Origin: Desulfovibrio desulfuricans
GTDB taxonomy: Bacteria > Desulfobacterota > Desulfovibrionia > Desulfovibrionales > Desulfovibrionaceae
DNA: 64,000 nt
Reading direction: 5' to 3'
Assembly: GCF_024460775.1 (NCBI RefSeq)
Contig: NZ_JANFYZ010000002.1
Location: forward strand, 218,954 to 282,953
The translations under genes and the position numbers were made by a program. This document shows, piece by piece, positions 34,245 through 42,630 of the stretch; position 1 is the first letter of the stretch; each line of letters begins with the position of its first letter. Below the pieces are notes generated by a model. That model was not told where the DNA came from and did no database searches. It saw only the letters and a list, made by a program, of their open reading frames with translations.

Positions 34245-36353
34245 ATGGCAAGGAAATTTGGCGGTTATCAGGGCAAGGGCCTGCGGGTCAATCTGAGTAC
34301 GGGCCGCATCACGGTTGAAGACACCTATCAGTATCTTGATCTTATTGGCGGCACGGGCCTTGGCTACAAGGTTTTTTGGGACGAAGTACCGCCCAAGACC
34401 AAGGCTTATGACGAAGCCAACAAAATAGTTTTTGCCGTGGGGCCGCTGGCTGGCACGGGCGTTTTGTGCAGCGGACGCACGGCGGTTACAACCATCATGC
34501 CTGTTTCGTGGCCGCAGCATCTCATCGGTTCCGGTCACATGGGTGGCAACTTTGCCGAGCACCTGAAATACGCGGGCTACGACTTCCTCATTATTGAGGG
34601 CAAGGCCGAGCGCCCCGTGTGGCTGCATGTGCGCGATGGCAAGGCATGGCTCAAGGATGCCAGCCACGTGTGGGGCCAGGGCACCCGCCGCACCACCCGC
34701 GTTATCAGCGAAGAAGTGGGGGCCGACGGTACCGTTGCCGCCATCGGGCCTGCCGGTGAAAATCTGGTTCCCTATTCCGTGGTTGTCAACAGCCGCGCCC
34801 ACACCGCAGGCTGCGGCATAGGGGCTGTCATGGGCTCCAAGATGCTCAAGGCCATTGCCCTTCAGGGCAGCCAGCCTGTGCACATCGCGGGCGACAAGGC
34901 CGATTGGGAAAAACTCATCAACTACCACCGCACCATCATCGGCGCCAACAACCAGCACGTGGTTCCCAACTTCCCCAGCCCGCTTTTTGAGTACTGGGAT
35001 GCCGGTTCCCGCTGGGTGGGCGCGCCGGGCAAGCGCTGGGGCGCATCTGAAGCCCCCGTTACCCTTACAAACGATGTGCGTTCGCTCAACCGCATTTCGT
35101 ACCGCACCAACAATGCCGCCTATTTTCTGGGCGACAACGTGTGGCAGTACACCGTGCGCAACAACGGCTGTTTCTCCTGTCCCATCCGCTGCTATACAGT
35201 GATGAAGGACGAAGACACTGCGGCAAAGTTCGGCGTCAGCCCCATCCAGTTCAATACCTGCGTGGGCATGTTTGGCGGGCGCGAATGGTTCCCCAAGCTT
35301 TCGCGCAAAAAGAGCGATCTGGCGCGTCAGGCCGGTTTTGTGGGCATTGAACTCATGGACGACCTTGGCGTGTGGGAAAACTACGGCCAGTTGTTCCGCG
35401 ATTTCAGCAACATGTACGAAGACGGCATCTGGAAGCAGAAGCTCGGCGCGGACGAATACAAATCCATTCCCTGGGAAATGGTGGACGCCTGCAATCCCGA
35501 ATTCATCAAGACTGCCGTGCACCGCATTGCCTACAAGGAAGGCGAATTCGGTCAGCTTCTGGGCATGGGCACTGGCTACATGATTGAAAAAATGGGTATT
35601 CCCGAAGAAAAGTGGAAGGATGACCACCGCACCGTCTACTGGAAAATGGGGCATCCCAAGCATCACGCCAACGAGGACGATGGCCAGACCGGGTGCGTCA
35701 TCAACACCCAGTACAACCGCGACCCCATGTGCCACTCCAACTGCAACTTTGTGCGCAGCGGTCTGCCCATTGATGTGCAAAAGCGCCTTGCCGAGCACTT
35801 CTGGGGTTCTGCCGACGCGGTGGACGCCATCGGCGACTACAAGCCCACCAACAAGTACAAGATGATCCGCGCCAAGTGGTCCATCGAGCGCAAGGAACTG
35901 CACGACATGCTTTCATTCTGCAACTGGATGGGGCCGTGGATTTCCACCCCCAACAAGCAGGATGGCTACATGGGCGACAACAGCCTTGAGAGCAAATACT
36001 ATCGCGTCCTCACCGGGCACAATCTGGACGTCAAGGAACTGGACCGCTGCGCAGAGCGCGCCTTTAACCTGCACCGCGCCTACACCGCGCGCCAGATGCA
36101 GACCACGGACATGCGCAAAAAGCACGACCAGTATCCCAACTGGCTGTTTGAAGACAAAAAGAACAAGGCTCCCTTCACCAAGGGCACCATCCGTATGGAC
36201 AAGGCCGATATCGAAAAGAGCCTCGACCTGTTCTACGAAGTGCAGGGCTGGGATGTGAAATCCGGCCTGCCCAGCGCGAACCATTACCGTTCGCTGGGCC
36301 TCAATGACGTGGCCGATACCATGACCAAGGAAAAGCTGGTTCCCGGCGCGTAA
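34245..36353 (+). CDS. Aldehyde ferredoxin oxidoreductase family enzyme (YdhV-like, tungsten/molybdenum)
   Basis: 702 aa, the long form of the family. The N-terminal FGGYQGKGLRVNLSTGRI and TGLGYKVFWDE open the pterin-binding domain. GTGVLCSGRTAVTTIMP and AHTAGCGIGAVMGSKMLKAIA follow, and NNGCFSCPIRCYT carries [4Fe-4S] ligands CxxCxxxC. The cofactor is expected to be tungsto- or molybdo-bispterin. The enzyme has no signal peptide, whereas its ferredoxin partner has a Tat signal, so co-export is possible. The substrate is unknown. GGAGGAATTT precedes the ATG. Confidence 0.92.
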   Translation: MARKFGGYQGKGLRVNLSTGRITVEDTYQYLDLIGGTGLGYKVFWDEVPPKTKAYDEANKIVFAVGPLAGTGVLCSGRTAVTTIMPVSWPQHLIGSGHMGGNFAEHLKYAGYDFLIIEGKAERPVWLHVRDGKAWLKDASHVWGQGTRRTTRVISEEVGADGTVAAIGPAGENLVPYSVVVNSRAHTAGCGIGAVMGSKMLKAIALQGSQPVHIAGDKADWEKLINYHRTIIGANNQHVVPNFPSPLFEYWDAGSRWVGAPGKRWGASEAPVTLTNDVRSLNRISYRTNNAAYFLGDNVWQYTVRNNGCFSCPIRCYTVMKDEDTAAKFGVSPIQFNTCVGMFGGREWFPKLSRKKSDLARQAGFVGIELMDDLGVWENYGQLFRDFSNMYEDGIWKQKLGADEYKSIPWEMVDACNPEFIKTAVHRIAYKEGEFGQLLGMGTGYMIEKMGIPEEKWKDDHRTVYWKMGHPKHHANEDDGQTGCVINTQYNRDPMCHSNCNFVRSGLPIDVQKRLAEHFWGSADAVDAIGDYKPTNKYKMIRAKWSIERKELHDMLSFCNWMGPWISTPNKQDGYMGDNSLESKYYRVLTGHNLDVKELDRCAERAFNLHRAYTARQMQTTDMRKKHDQYPNWLFEDKKNKAPFTKGTIRMDKADIEKSLDLFYEVQGWDVKSGLPSANHYRSLGLNDVADTMTKEKLVPGA

Positions 36354-36415
36354 CCTTGGAGAGTCTATGAGCAATCAGAATCAGGCCCAGAATCAGTCGC
36401 AGGCGGCCGCCCCCT

Positions 36416-37423
36416 GTGCCGGGGGCGGCGGGGCCCCCCCCCTTGGCGGGGGGGGGCGGAGCCGCCCCGGAGACAGGGCAGACTGGCGCAGCCGTCCAGA
36501 AAATAGAACAGACCGGCGCAGCCGCCCATGTGGAAGAAGCCGAAAGCCGCCGACTGGTGGACCAGCGCAAGGCCGACAAGGTTCTGCTGGTGGAAACACT
36601 GGCCGATTTCAGCAGTGATGAACGCCTTGTGACCGCCGATGAACTGCTGGCCGCTTTTATGGAGCGCGCGGCGCTTGCGCCGCCCGTTACCGTAGCCCAT
36701 GTGCGTCAGGAGCTGGAGTCCATGCCCGACCCGCGTTTTGAAGGGCCGGATTCGCAGACTGTTGCAGCAGATATGGCCCGCATCAAGGCCATGGAAAAGG
36801 CCCAGCCCGGCTCTGCCCCTGACCCGGAAGTGCCGGGTCTGCGCAAAACCCGCCGTCTGCTGAGCCGCAGGCAGTTGCTGAGTTCGCTGCTGCATCCCGC
36901 AGAGGCGCTGGCGGAGTCAGGAGCTGACCCGGCGCAGGCAACGGAATCTGCACCAGCAGCGGAGCCCGCAGAGGCCGCAACCGCTCCCCGCGTGGTGGAG
37001 CGCGAATACGCGGCGGCCCTGCTGACCGAACTGCTGGCGGAAGATGAAGACGTGGCGGCTTTTACCGCCTGGGACAAAAAGGAATACTATCATTACAAGC
37101 CGCAGATGAGCAGCCTGTATGCGGGTATTCTTTCCACAGCCAATAACAGGATGGTGCAGGTCGCCAGCGTGGTGCGCGACAGTTCGCGCGACTACCCCCG
37201 GCCTGTGGCCCTTGAAATATTTGAATACCCGCCTTTTCTTTTTGAGGCCGAAGCCTTGCAGCAGTGCCTGCGCGATATGGCGGAAAGCGAGGAATACGCG
37301 GACATCAGGTTTACGGAAAGCTCCGTGGGCACGGTGTATCTGTATTCCACCCGCTACCTCGATGAAGATTACGCCGCCTTTCTGGCGGAGAATGAGGACG
37401 TGGGGGCCATTGCCAGCCCATAG
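36416..37423 (+). CDS. YdhW-like protein, 5' end broken by homopolymer frameshift
   Basis: The open frame from a GTG at 36416 (335 codons) has no ribosome site. An ATG at 36367 with GGAGAGTCT upstream, 13 bp after the oxidoreductase stop, is the natural start but lies one frame off and enters C9/G9 runs at 36434-36456; loss of one base there would join the frames. The body is acidic and helical with a central Ala/Glu/Pro-rich stretch. Its C-terminal domain (KKEYYHYKPQMSSLYAGILS) recalls YdhW, a subunit of unknown function beside YdhV. It may be a sequencing error or phase variation. Confidence 0.7.
   Translation: MPGAAGPPPLAGGGGAAPETGQTGAAVQKIEQTGAAAHVEEAESRRLVDQRKADKVLLVETLADFSSDERLVTADELLAAFMERAALAPPVTVAHVRQELESMPDPRFEGPDSQTVAADMARIKAMEKAQPGSAPDPEVPGLRKTRRLLSRRQLLSSLLHPAEALAESGADPAQATESAPAAEPAEAATAPRVVEREYAAALLTELLAEDEDVAAFTAWDKKEYYHYKPQMSSLYAGILSTANNRMVQVASVVRDSSRDYPRPVALEIFEYPPFLFEAEALQQCLRDMAESEEYADIRFTESSVGTVYLYSTRYLDEDYAAFLAENEDVGAIASP
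36434..36456 (+). repeat. C9 and G9 homopolymer pair inside the YdhW-like gene
   Basis: Nine C (36434-36442) and nine G (36448-36456) are separated by TTGGC and can form a hairpin. They separate the frame of the well-placed ATG 36367 from the frame of the remaining coding sequence. A degenerate 16-bp direct repeat (ACTGGCGCAGCCGTCC / ACCGGCGCAGCCGCCC) lies just downstream. Confidence 0.9.
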
Positions 37424-37519
37424 GCCGCAGGGGCGTGTTTACGGCGCCGCCTTGGCGGCTTGCCCCACGGCAGACATGGGGCATGAAATGATGCAATGCG
37501 CAAGCAGGGGAGGATCGCC

Positions 37520-38530
37520 ATGCGGCGCAGACAGTTTTTGAAAATATTGGGCCTCGGCGGCATGGCCGGAGCCGCGCTTCCCGGTGCTGCCGGGGCAGCC
37601 CCCTTTGCCTATGACGGCAGCCCCGATGCCGTGGGCGTGCTGCACGATTCAGTGCGCTGCATCGGCTGCCGCAAGTGCGAGGAAGGCTGCCAGAAGGTCA
37701 ATGCCGACGTGCTGCCGCCTCTGGAAAAGCCCGTTGACGACAGTTCGGTATTTGAGCAGACCCGCAGGCCCACATTCAAGGCCTATACGGTGGTCAACAA
37801 ATATCAGCCGGAAGGGCATGCCCCCATGTTCCGCAAGTTGCAGTGCAATCATTGCCAGGAACCGGCCTGCGCTTCGGCCTGTTTTGTCAAAGCCTTTGTA
37901 AAAACAGAGGAAGGCCCGGTAGTGTACAACCCCAAGCTTTGCGTGGGGTGCCGCTACTGCATGATGGCCTGTCCTTTCTACGTGCCTGCCTACGACTACA
38001 ACAACGCCTGGAATCCGCTGGTGTACAAGTGCACCATGTGCGCCCCGCGCCTCAAGCAGGGCTTGCTGCCCGGCTGCGTGGAGGCCTGCCCCAAGGAGGC
38101 TCTGGTCTTTGGGCGGCGCAGCGACCTTGTTAAACTGGCCCGCCGCCGCATCATGGACAATCCCGGCATGTACGAAGACCACATCTATGGCGAACACGAG
38201 ATGGGCGGCACCAACTGGCTGTACCTCTCGCCCGTGCCGCATGCCGATCTGGGGCAGCCGGATGTGCCTGCTGTTTCCGCGCCGGAACTTACGCGCGGCA
38301 TGCTTGGCTCCATTGCCGTTATTGCCGGAATATGGCCGGTGATTCTGGGCGGCGCGTATTCCATGAGCAAGCATTACAAAAAAATGGTGGAGCAGGCCCG
38401 TTGCGAGGGTGCGCAGCAGGCAAAAGGCCAGAGCTGCGCTGACGCCCATGCAGAAAACAGCGCACAAGCCTGCGGCTGCAAGCCCGCTGACCATAATCCT
38501 GAAAAGGGCCAGGGAGGCGGACAATGCTGA
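37520..38530 (+). CDS. Periplasmic ferredoxin subunit of Hmc-like complex (HmcB/HybA-like)
   Basis: 336 aa. A Tat signal MRRRQFLKILGLGG is followed by four cysteine clusters (CIGCRKCEEGC, CNHCQEPACASAC, CVGCRYCMMAC, CTMC...CVEAC). A C-terminal anchor helix (about 255-280) and a short Cys/Gln-rich tail follow. This is the HmcB layout: a membrane-tethered periplasmic Fe-S protein that links the cytochrome to the integral subunit. Its end overlaps the next gene by 7 bp. GGGGAGGATCGCC precedes the ATG. Confidence 0.9.
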   Translation: MRRRQFLKILGLGGMAGAALPGAAGAAPFAYDGSPDAVGVLHDSVRCIGCRKCEEGCQKVNADVLPPLEKPVDDSSVFEQTRRPTFKAYTVVNKYQPEGHAPMFRKLQCNHCQEPACASACFVKAFVKTEEGPVVYNPKLCVGCRYCMMACPFYVPAYDYNNAWNPLVYKCTMCAPRLKQGLLPGCVEACPKEALVFGRRSDLVKLARRRIMDNPGMYEDHIYGEHEMGGTNWLYLSPVPHADLGQPDVPAVSAPELTRGMLGSIAVIAGIWPVILGGAYSMSKHYKKMVEQARCEGAQQAKGQSCADAHAENSAQACGCKPADHNPEKGQGGGQC

Positions 38531-39702
38531 AGCCTTCGGAACTGCTGAAAAATACGCTTGGCCTGCTCAACACGCCGGGCAACATCATCACCGCCGTCAT
38601 ATTGTTCTGCGGAGCCGTGGCCACTGTCATGCGCTTTGGCTGGGGCATCGGCGCGGTTACAAACCTTGATGATTACTACCCCTGGGGCCTGTGGATCGGC
38701 TTTGACCTCTTGTGCGGCGTGGCCCTTGCTGCTGGCGGCTTTACGCTGGCGGCGGGCTACTACATCTTCGGCTTCAGCAATCTGCGTTCCATGTGGCGGC
38801 CTGCGCTGACCACGGCTTTTTTCGGCTACGCCTTTGTTATTGCCGATCTGCTGTACGACGTGGGCCAGCCCTGGCGGCTGCCGTATCCTGTCTTTGTGTC
38901 ACAGGGCACCACATCACTCCTGTTTACCGTGGGCGTGTGCGAGTTCTTTTACCTCTGCGTCATGGCGGTGCTGTGGTTTGTGATTCCCTGCGAGTGGCTG
39001 GGGTGGAAAAAACTGCGCGCCATGCTCATGAAGCTGATCATGCCGCTGGTGGCGCTGGGCATCATCCTTTCGACCCTGCACCAGTCTTCTCTGGGCGGGC
39101 TGTATGTGATGGTTCCCTCAAAGATGCACCCCCTGTGGTACTCGTCATGGCTGCCCGTGTATTTCTTTGTGTCGAGCCTCTATGCCGGGCTTTCCATGGT
39201 GATCTTTGAAGGCACGCTGGCCCACGCCGGCATGCACAAGTACATGGACGAAAACCACGCCAAGAGCTTTGACGGCGTGAGCCTGAGCCTTGCGCGGGGC
39301 GCATCGCTGGTGATGATGGGCTATTTTGTCATCAAGATCGGCGGCCTCACCCTCGACAATGGCTGGAAGTACGTGTTCAGCGGTTACGGCCTTTTGTGGC
39401 TGCTGGAAATGGCTCTGGTCATCGTGCCTGCCTTCATGTTTGCCGTGGGCGTGCGCGAGCGGCGTTACGGCATGATCCGCCTTGCGGCGGGGCTGTCTGT
39501 ATTCGGGGTCATGCTCAACCGCATGGACGTGAGCCTTGTGGCCTACAACTACAATCTGCCCACGCACCTCAAGTATTTTCCCTCGCTGGGCGAGATCACG
39601 CTTTCGCTGTTCATGCTGGTGGGGCTTGTGACGGTGTACCGCTTTGTGTGCGCCAAGATGCCCGTATTGCGCGATCATCCTGACTACAAACCCGAAGCCT
39701 GA
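38524..39702 (+). CDS. NrfD/PsrC-type integral membrane subunit (HmcC-like)
   Basis: 392 aa with about ten transmembrane helices and the NrfD-family segments DDYYPWGLWIGFDLLCGVALAAGG and LSTLHQSSLGGLYVM, characteristic of HybB/HmcC. The size is close to HmcC. It would exchange electrons with the quinone pool or pass charge across the membrane. It overlaps the HmcB-like gene, supporting stoichiometric synthesis. Confidence 0.92.
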   Translation: MLKPSELLKNTLGLLNTPGNIITAVILFCGAVATVMRFGWGIGAVTNLDDYYPWGLWIGFDLLCGVALAAGGFTLAAGYYIFGFSNLRSMWRPALTTAFFGYAFVIADLLYDVGQPWRLPYPVFVSQGTTSLLFTVGVCEFFYLCVMAVLWFVIPCEWLGWKKLRAMLMKLIMPLVALGIILSTLHQSSLGGLYVMVPSKMHPLWYSSWLPVYFFVSSLYAGLSMVIFEGTLAHAGMHKYMDENHAKSFDGVSLSLARGASLVMMGYFVIKIGGLTLDNGWKYVFSGYGLLWLLEMALVIVPAFMFAVGVRERRYGMIRLAAGLSVFGVMLNRMDVSLVAYNYNLPTHLKYFPSLGEITLSLFMLVGLVTVYRFVCAKMPVLRDHPDYKPEA

Positions 39703-39715
39703 CAGGGAGGACGCC

Positions 39716-39841
39716 ATGCAGACGGTATTTTATTCGCTTTACGCATCCCTGATGTCCGGCACGGGCTGGATGTTTATTTTCATCTGCTTTGCCCTGTTCG
39801 GCCTGCTGGGCTTTTACCTCTTTCTGAACGGCAAGGATTAG
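39716..39841 (+). CDS. Small single-helix membrane protein (HmcD-like)
   Basis: 41 aa with one transmembrane helix (about 15-38) and a charged C-terminal NGKD. GGGAGGACGCC precedes the ATG, 13 bp after the HmcC-like gene. Its size and position match HmcD of the Hmc complex. It is easily missed because the larger reading frame around it is not conserved. Confidence 0.8.
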   Translation: MQTVFYSLYASLMSGTGWMFIFICFALFGLLGFYLFLNGKD

Positions 39842-39854
39842 GCTGGAGCACGTT

Positions 39855-40427
39855 ATGACAACGCTGATATCCTTTCTCACTGGCTGGGGGCTGCTCATAT
39901 CCCTGCTGGGATGTCTGGCCGGGTGCGTGCTGCGCCTGCGCCAGTGCAAGGCCAGCGACTGCAATCCCGCGGATTTCGCGGCCCGCTGGCGCGCGCGCCT
40001 TGTGCCGCTTGATCTGCTGCGCGGGCAGTGGCCCGTGCGCGTGCTGGTCAACGACGCCATTTTCTGGCTGCTGTTCATGGCTCTGGTGGTGGTGCTGTTT
40101 GCCCCCGGCCATGCGGTGCTTATCGGGCGCGGCCTGGGCCTTGACTGGCCGGGCATGGCCTTTCGCTGGGCAGACGGCCTTGCTGTGCTGCTGACGCTTG
40201 GGGCGCTGGCCCTGCCGTTGCGTCACCTGCTGCTGGCCGACCTGCGCGCCGCCGCCACCAAGGCGGACTGGCGGCTTATGGCCCTGTTGGTGCTGCTGCC
40301 GTTTACGGGCCTGCTTGCCCGCTCGGGCATGCCGGGGTATGGACTCTGGCTCTTGCTGCACCTTGTTGCCGGGCATGTTTTTTTGTGGTGTGCGCCCCGT
40401 TGCCAGTTTGCACGGTTGCTGCGCTGA
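39855..40427 (+). CDS. Integral membrane protein (HmcE-like)
   Basis: 190 aa with about five hydrophobic segments and Arg/Cys-containing connecting loops (RLRQCKASDCNPADF). By position and topology it matches HmcE, a nitrate-reductase-gamma-like subunit that can bind heme b. Histidines lie within or next to helices (PGHAV, LRHLLLAD, LLHLVAGHVFLW). It lies 13 bp after the HmcD-like gene. Confidence 0.75.
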   Translation: MTTLISFLTGWGLLISLLGCLAGCVLRLRQCKASDCNPADFAARWRARLVPLDLLRGQWPVRVLVNDAIFWLLFMALVVVLFAPGHAVLIGRGLGLDWPGMAFRWADGLAVLLTLGALALPLRHLLLADLRAAATKADWRLMALLVLLPFTGLLARSGMPGYGLWLLLHLVAGHVFLWCAPRCQFARLLR

Positions 40428-40462
40428 TGGTTTTTCTGATCAAAGTCCCCAAGGGGGAGTTA

Positions 40463-42535
40463 ATGCGAACCATATGTAGTACAGCCCTCGTTTCTGCTTG
40501 CGCCATGCGGTTTGTGGCCGCCAGTGCAGTGTTTGCCGTGGCGCTGTGTTTTTCTGCTGTTGGTGTCCAGGCAGCTTCCGCGCCTCTGGCGGGCAACACC
40601 ATCTACCTTGGCGGTCAGCGCGCCAAGGAGCTTAAAATGCCTGTTGTGGCCTTTGACCATGCGGCCCATGCCAAGGCCAACGCCTGTGCGAGCTGCCACG
40701 CGGCTGATCCCGGCGTGGAGAAGAACAGCGCGGGTCTGCCGGTCAATATTATGCAAACGCCTGTGTTCAGCGCCTTTGCGGGCATGAATTCCAGCGATCC
40801 TGCCGCGCGCAAGGAGGCCTTTCATGCGGCCTGCGCTACGTGCCATGCGCAAAAGGGCGCTGGGCCGTCCCTGGCGCAGTGCCGCGACTGTCACACCGTT
40901 GCCGATGCCGCAAAGCTGCCCGTCCAAAAGCCTTACAAGCCGCAGATGGACGCCTCCCTGCACCAGCGGCATCTGACCTCCGGCGCGTTCCCTGTAAAGG
41001 CGGAGCCCGGTCTGGCCCCCGGTGCAATTCTGGCGGAGAACGATCCCCAGCGTTGCGTGACCTGTCACCATGCCAAGGATTTTTCACCCACCTTGCCGCC
41101 AAACATTGATTCGTGCCGCACCTGTCACGAAAGCGGCCCCGGCTCGGCCCTTGCCACCAGGGATGCCGCCTATACGCCGCCGCCCCTGCGCGCCGCCGCG
41201 CATGAAGTGTGCATGAAGTGCCACGCTTCGCTTGCGGAGCAGAAGCTGCCGCACGGCCCTGTGGACTGCGCCACCTGTCATGACAAGGCGCGTTTTGAGG
41301 CCTTGCCCCGCTTTGAGGCCAGCCCCTCCATCATGACCATGGACAGACCCACGGGCGTGGTGCTGACCGACAAGGTCACGCCGCCCCAGGTGCCGCTTTC
41401 TCCCCTGTATCCGCAGGGGCCCAAATGGCCTACGGTCATGCCTGCCGTGCCTTTTGACCACGGCCTGCACGAAAGGGCGCTCAACTGCGTGGATTGCCAC
41501 CACACCAGCGTCAAGCAGTCGTGCATCACCTGCCATACGCCCAGCGGCGACCCCAAGGGCAAGAATATTCCGCTGGCGCAGGCCATGCACTCTGTTACGT
41601 CCAAAAACTCCTGTGTGAACTGCCACACCAGCCTGACCACCTCCGCGCCGGAATGCGCGGGCTGTCATACGCCCAGGCCCGTGAGCAAGAGCGGCAGCAA
41701 CTGCGCCTTCTGCCACCGCGCCGCCCCCGGCGTGAAGGGCACCATGGGGCTGATGCTGCCCAGCAATCTGCCTTCGCCTCAGGCCGCTGAGAAGGCAAAC
41801 GGAACTGCCGGGCTGGATGCCCTGGCCCTGCCGCAAAGCCTGCCTGCCCAGCAGGCCGCACAGCAGAACGCCAAGCTTTCCCCTTCGGCCATTCTGTTGC
41901 CAGTGGACGCAGCGGTGAAGGCTGCGCAGCAGTCTGCCGACGCGTCAGAAACCGCGCTTGCGTCTTCTGCCATTCTGTTGCCGCCGCCGGACAAAAATCC
42001 CGCCGCAAAGCCCGACCCGGCAGCCAACGCTGCTGCGGCCAAGGCGCTGCAACCTGCTGTAACGCCGCCTCCTGCCCAAAGCGCTCAGCCAGCCGCTGAG
42101 GTGGCTGACGCGCCCAAGCTTGGGCCTGTCTCTGACGGTCTGCCCGAAAAGGTGCGCATAGAGCTTATGAGCAGGGAATTCCGCCCTGTGGACTTTGCCC
42201 ATGCGCAGCATCTGCAAAAGTTGCGGGCTGGCATTGGCCGCAAGGCCGCAGGCCTGCAAGGCATGCATGCCAAGGATGGCCTGGAGTGCGCCGCCTGCCA
42301 CCACAACAGCCCGCGCCTTAAAGAGGGTATGACGCCGCCGCGGTGCGTCTCGTGCCATCCCGCAAACCTGCCCGCTGGCGTAACTACCATGCCGGACGGC
42401 AGGCCCCTGCTCAAGGCTGCCTATCACCAGCGCTGCATGGACTGCCACACCCGCATGAAGCTTGAAAAGCCCCGTGCAACGGATTGTCAGGCCTGCCATA
42501 TCAAGCGCGATCCGGCAGAAGCCCCGGTCTGGTAA
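40463..42535 (+). CDS. 16-heme c-type cytochrome, HmcA-like
   Basis: 690-aa periplasmic cytochrome with a signal peptide (about 1-37) and sixteen CxxCH heme motifs: twelve between residues 75 and 418 and four between 609 and 679. HmcA of Desulfovibrio also has sixteen hemes but is shorter; the difference is a Pro/Ala/Gln-rich linker (about 430-565) with SAILLP twice. It would carry electrons between the periplasmic enzyme or cytochrome pool and the HmcB-E-like subunits. AAGGGGGAG precedes ATG 40463. A terminator follows. Confidence 0.93.
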   Translation: MRTICSTALVSACAMRFVAASAVFAVALCFSAVGVQAASAPLAGNTIYLGGQRAKELKMPVVAFDHAAHAKANACASCHAADPGVEKNSAGLPVNIMQTPVFSAFAGMNSSDPAARKEAFHAACATCHAQKGAGPSLAQCRDCHTVADAAKLPVQKPYKPQMDASLHQRHLTSGAFPVKAEPGLAPGAILAENDPQRCVTCHHAKDFSPTLPPNIDSCRTCHESGPGSALATRDAAYTPPPLRAAAHEVCMKCHASLAEQKLPHGPVDCATCHDKARFEALPRFEASPSIMTMDRPTGVVLTDKVTPPQVPLSPLYPQGPKWPTVMPAVPFDHGLHERALNCVDCHHTSVKQSCITCHTPSGDPKGKNIPLAQAMHSVTSKNSCVNCHTSLTTSAPECAGCHTPRPVSKSGSNCAFCHRAAPGVKGTMGLMLPSNLPSPQAAEKANGTAGLDALALPQSLPAQQAAQQNAKLSPSAILLPVDAAVKAAQQSADASETALASSAILLPPPDKNPAAKPDPAANAAAAKALQPAVTPPPAQSAQPAAEVADAPKLGPVSDGLPEKVRIELMSREFRPVDFAHAQHLQKLRAGIGRKAAGLQGMHAKDGLECAACHHNSPRLKEGMTPPRCVSCHPANLPAGVTTMPDGRPLLKAAYHQRCMDCHTRMKLEKPRATDCQACHIKRDPAEAPVW

Positions 42536-42561
42536 AAAGGGCAAGGCCCAATCATAAATGA

Positions 42562-42606
42562 CAGTATGGCGGCAAAGGGAATACCTTTGCCGCCATGCTG
42601 TTTTTA
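42562..42606 (+). terminator. Terminator of the aldehyde oxidoreductase-Hmc-like operon
   Basis: 17-bp stem (CAGTATGGCGGCAAAGG/CCTTTGCCGCCATGCTG, one G-U pair) with a 5-nt loop and TTTTT after it. It lies 27 bp past the cytochrome stop and 25 bp before the end of a convergent gene. Confidence 0.92.
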
Positions 42607-42630
42607 TAAACCCCTGAGGCGAGCGGCCGT

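Noticed and set aside
34206..35903. Minus-strand open frame of 565 codons opposite the aldehyde oxidoreductase
   Set aside because: Shadow frame; the plus strand has the iron-sulfur ligands and family motifs.
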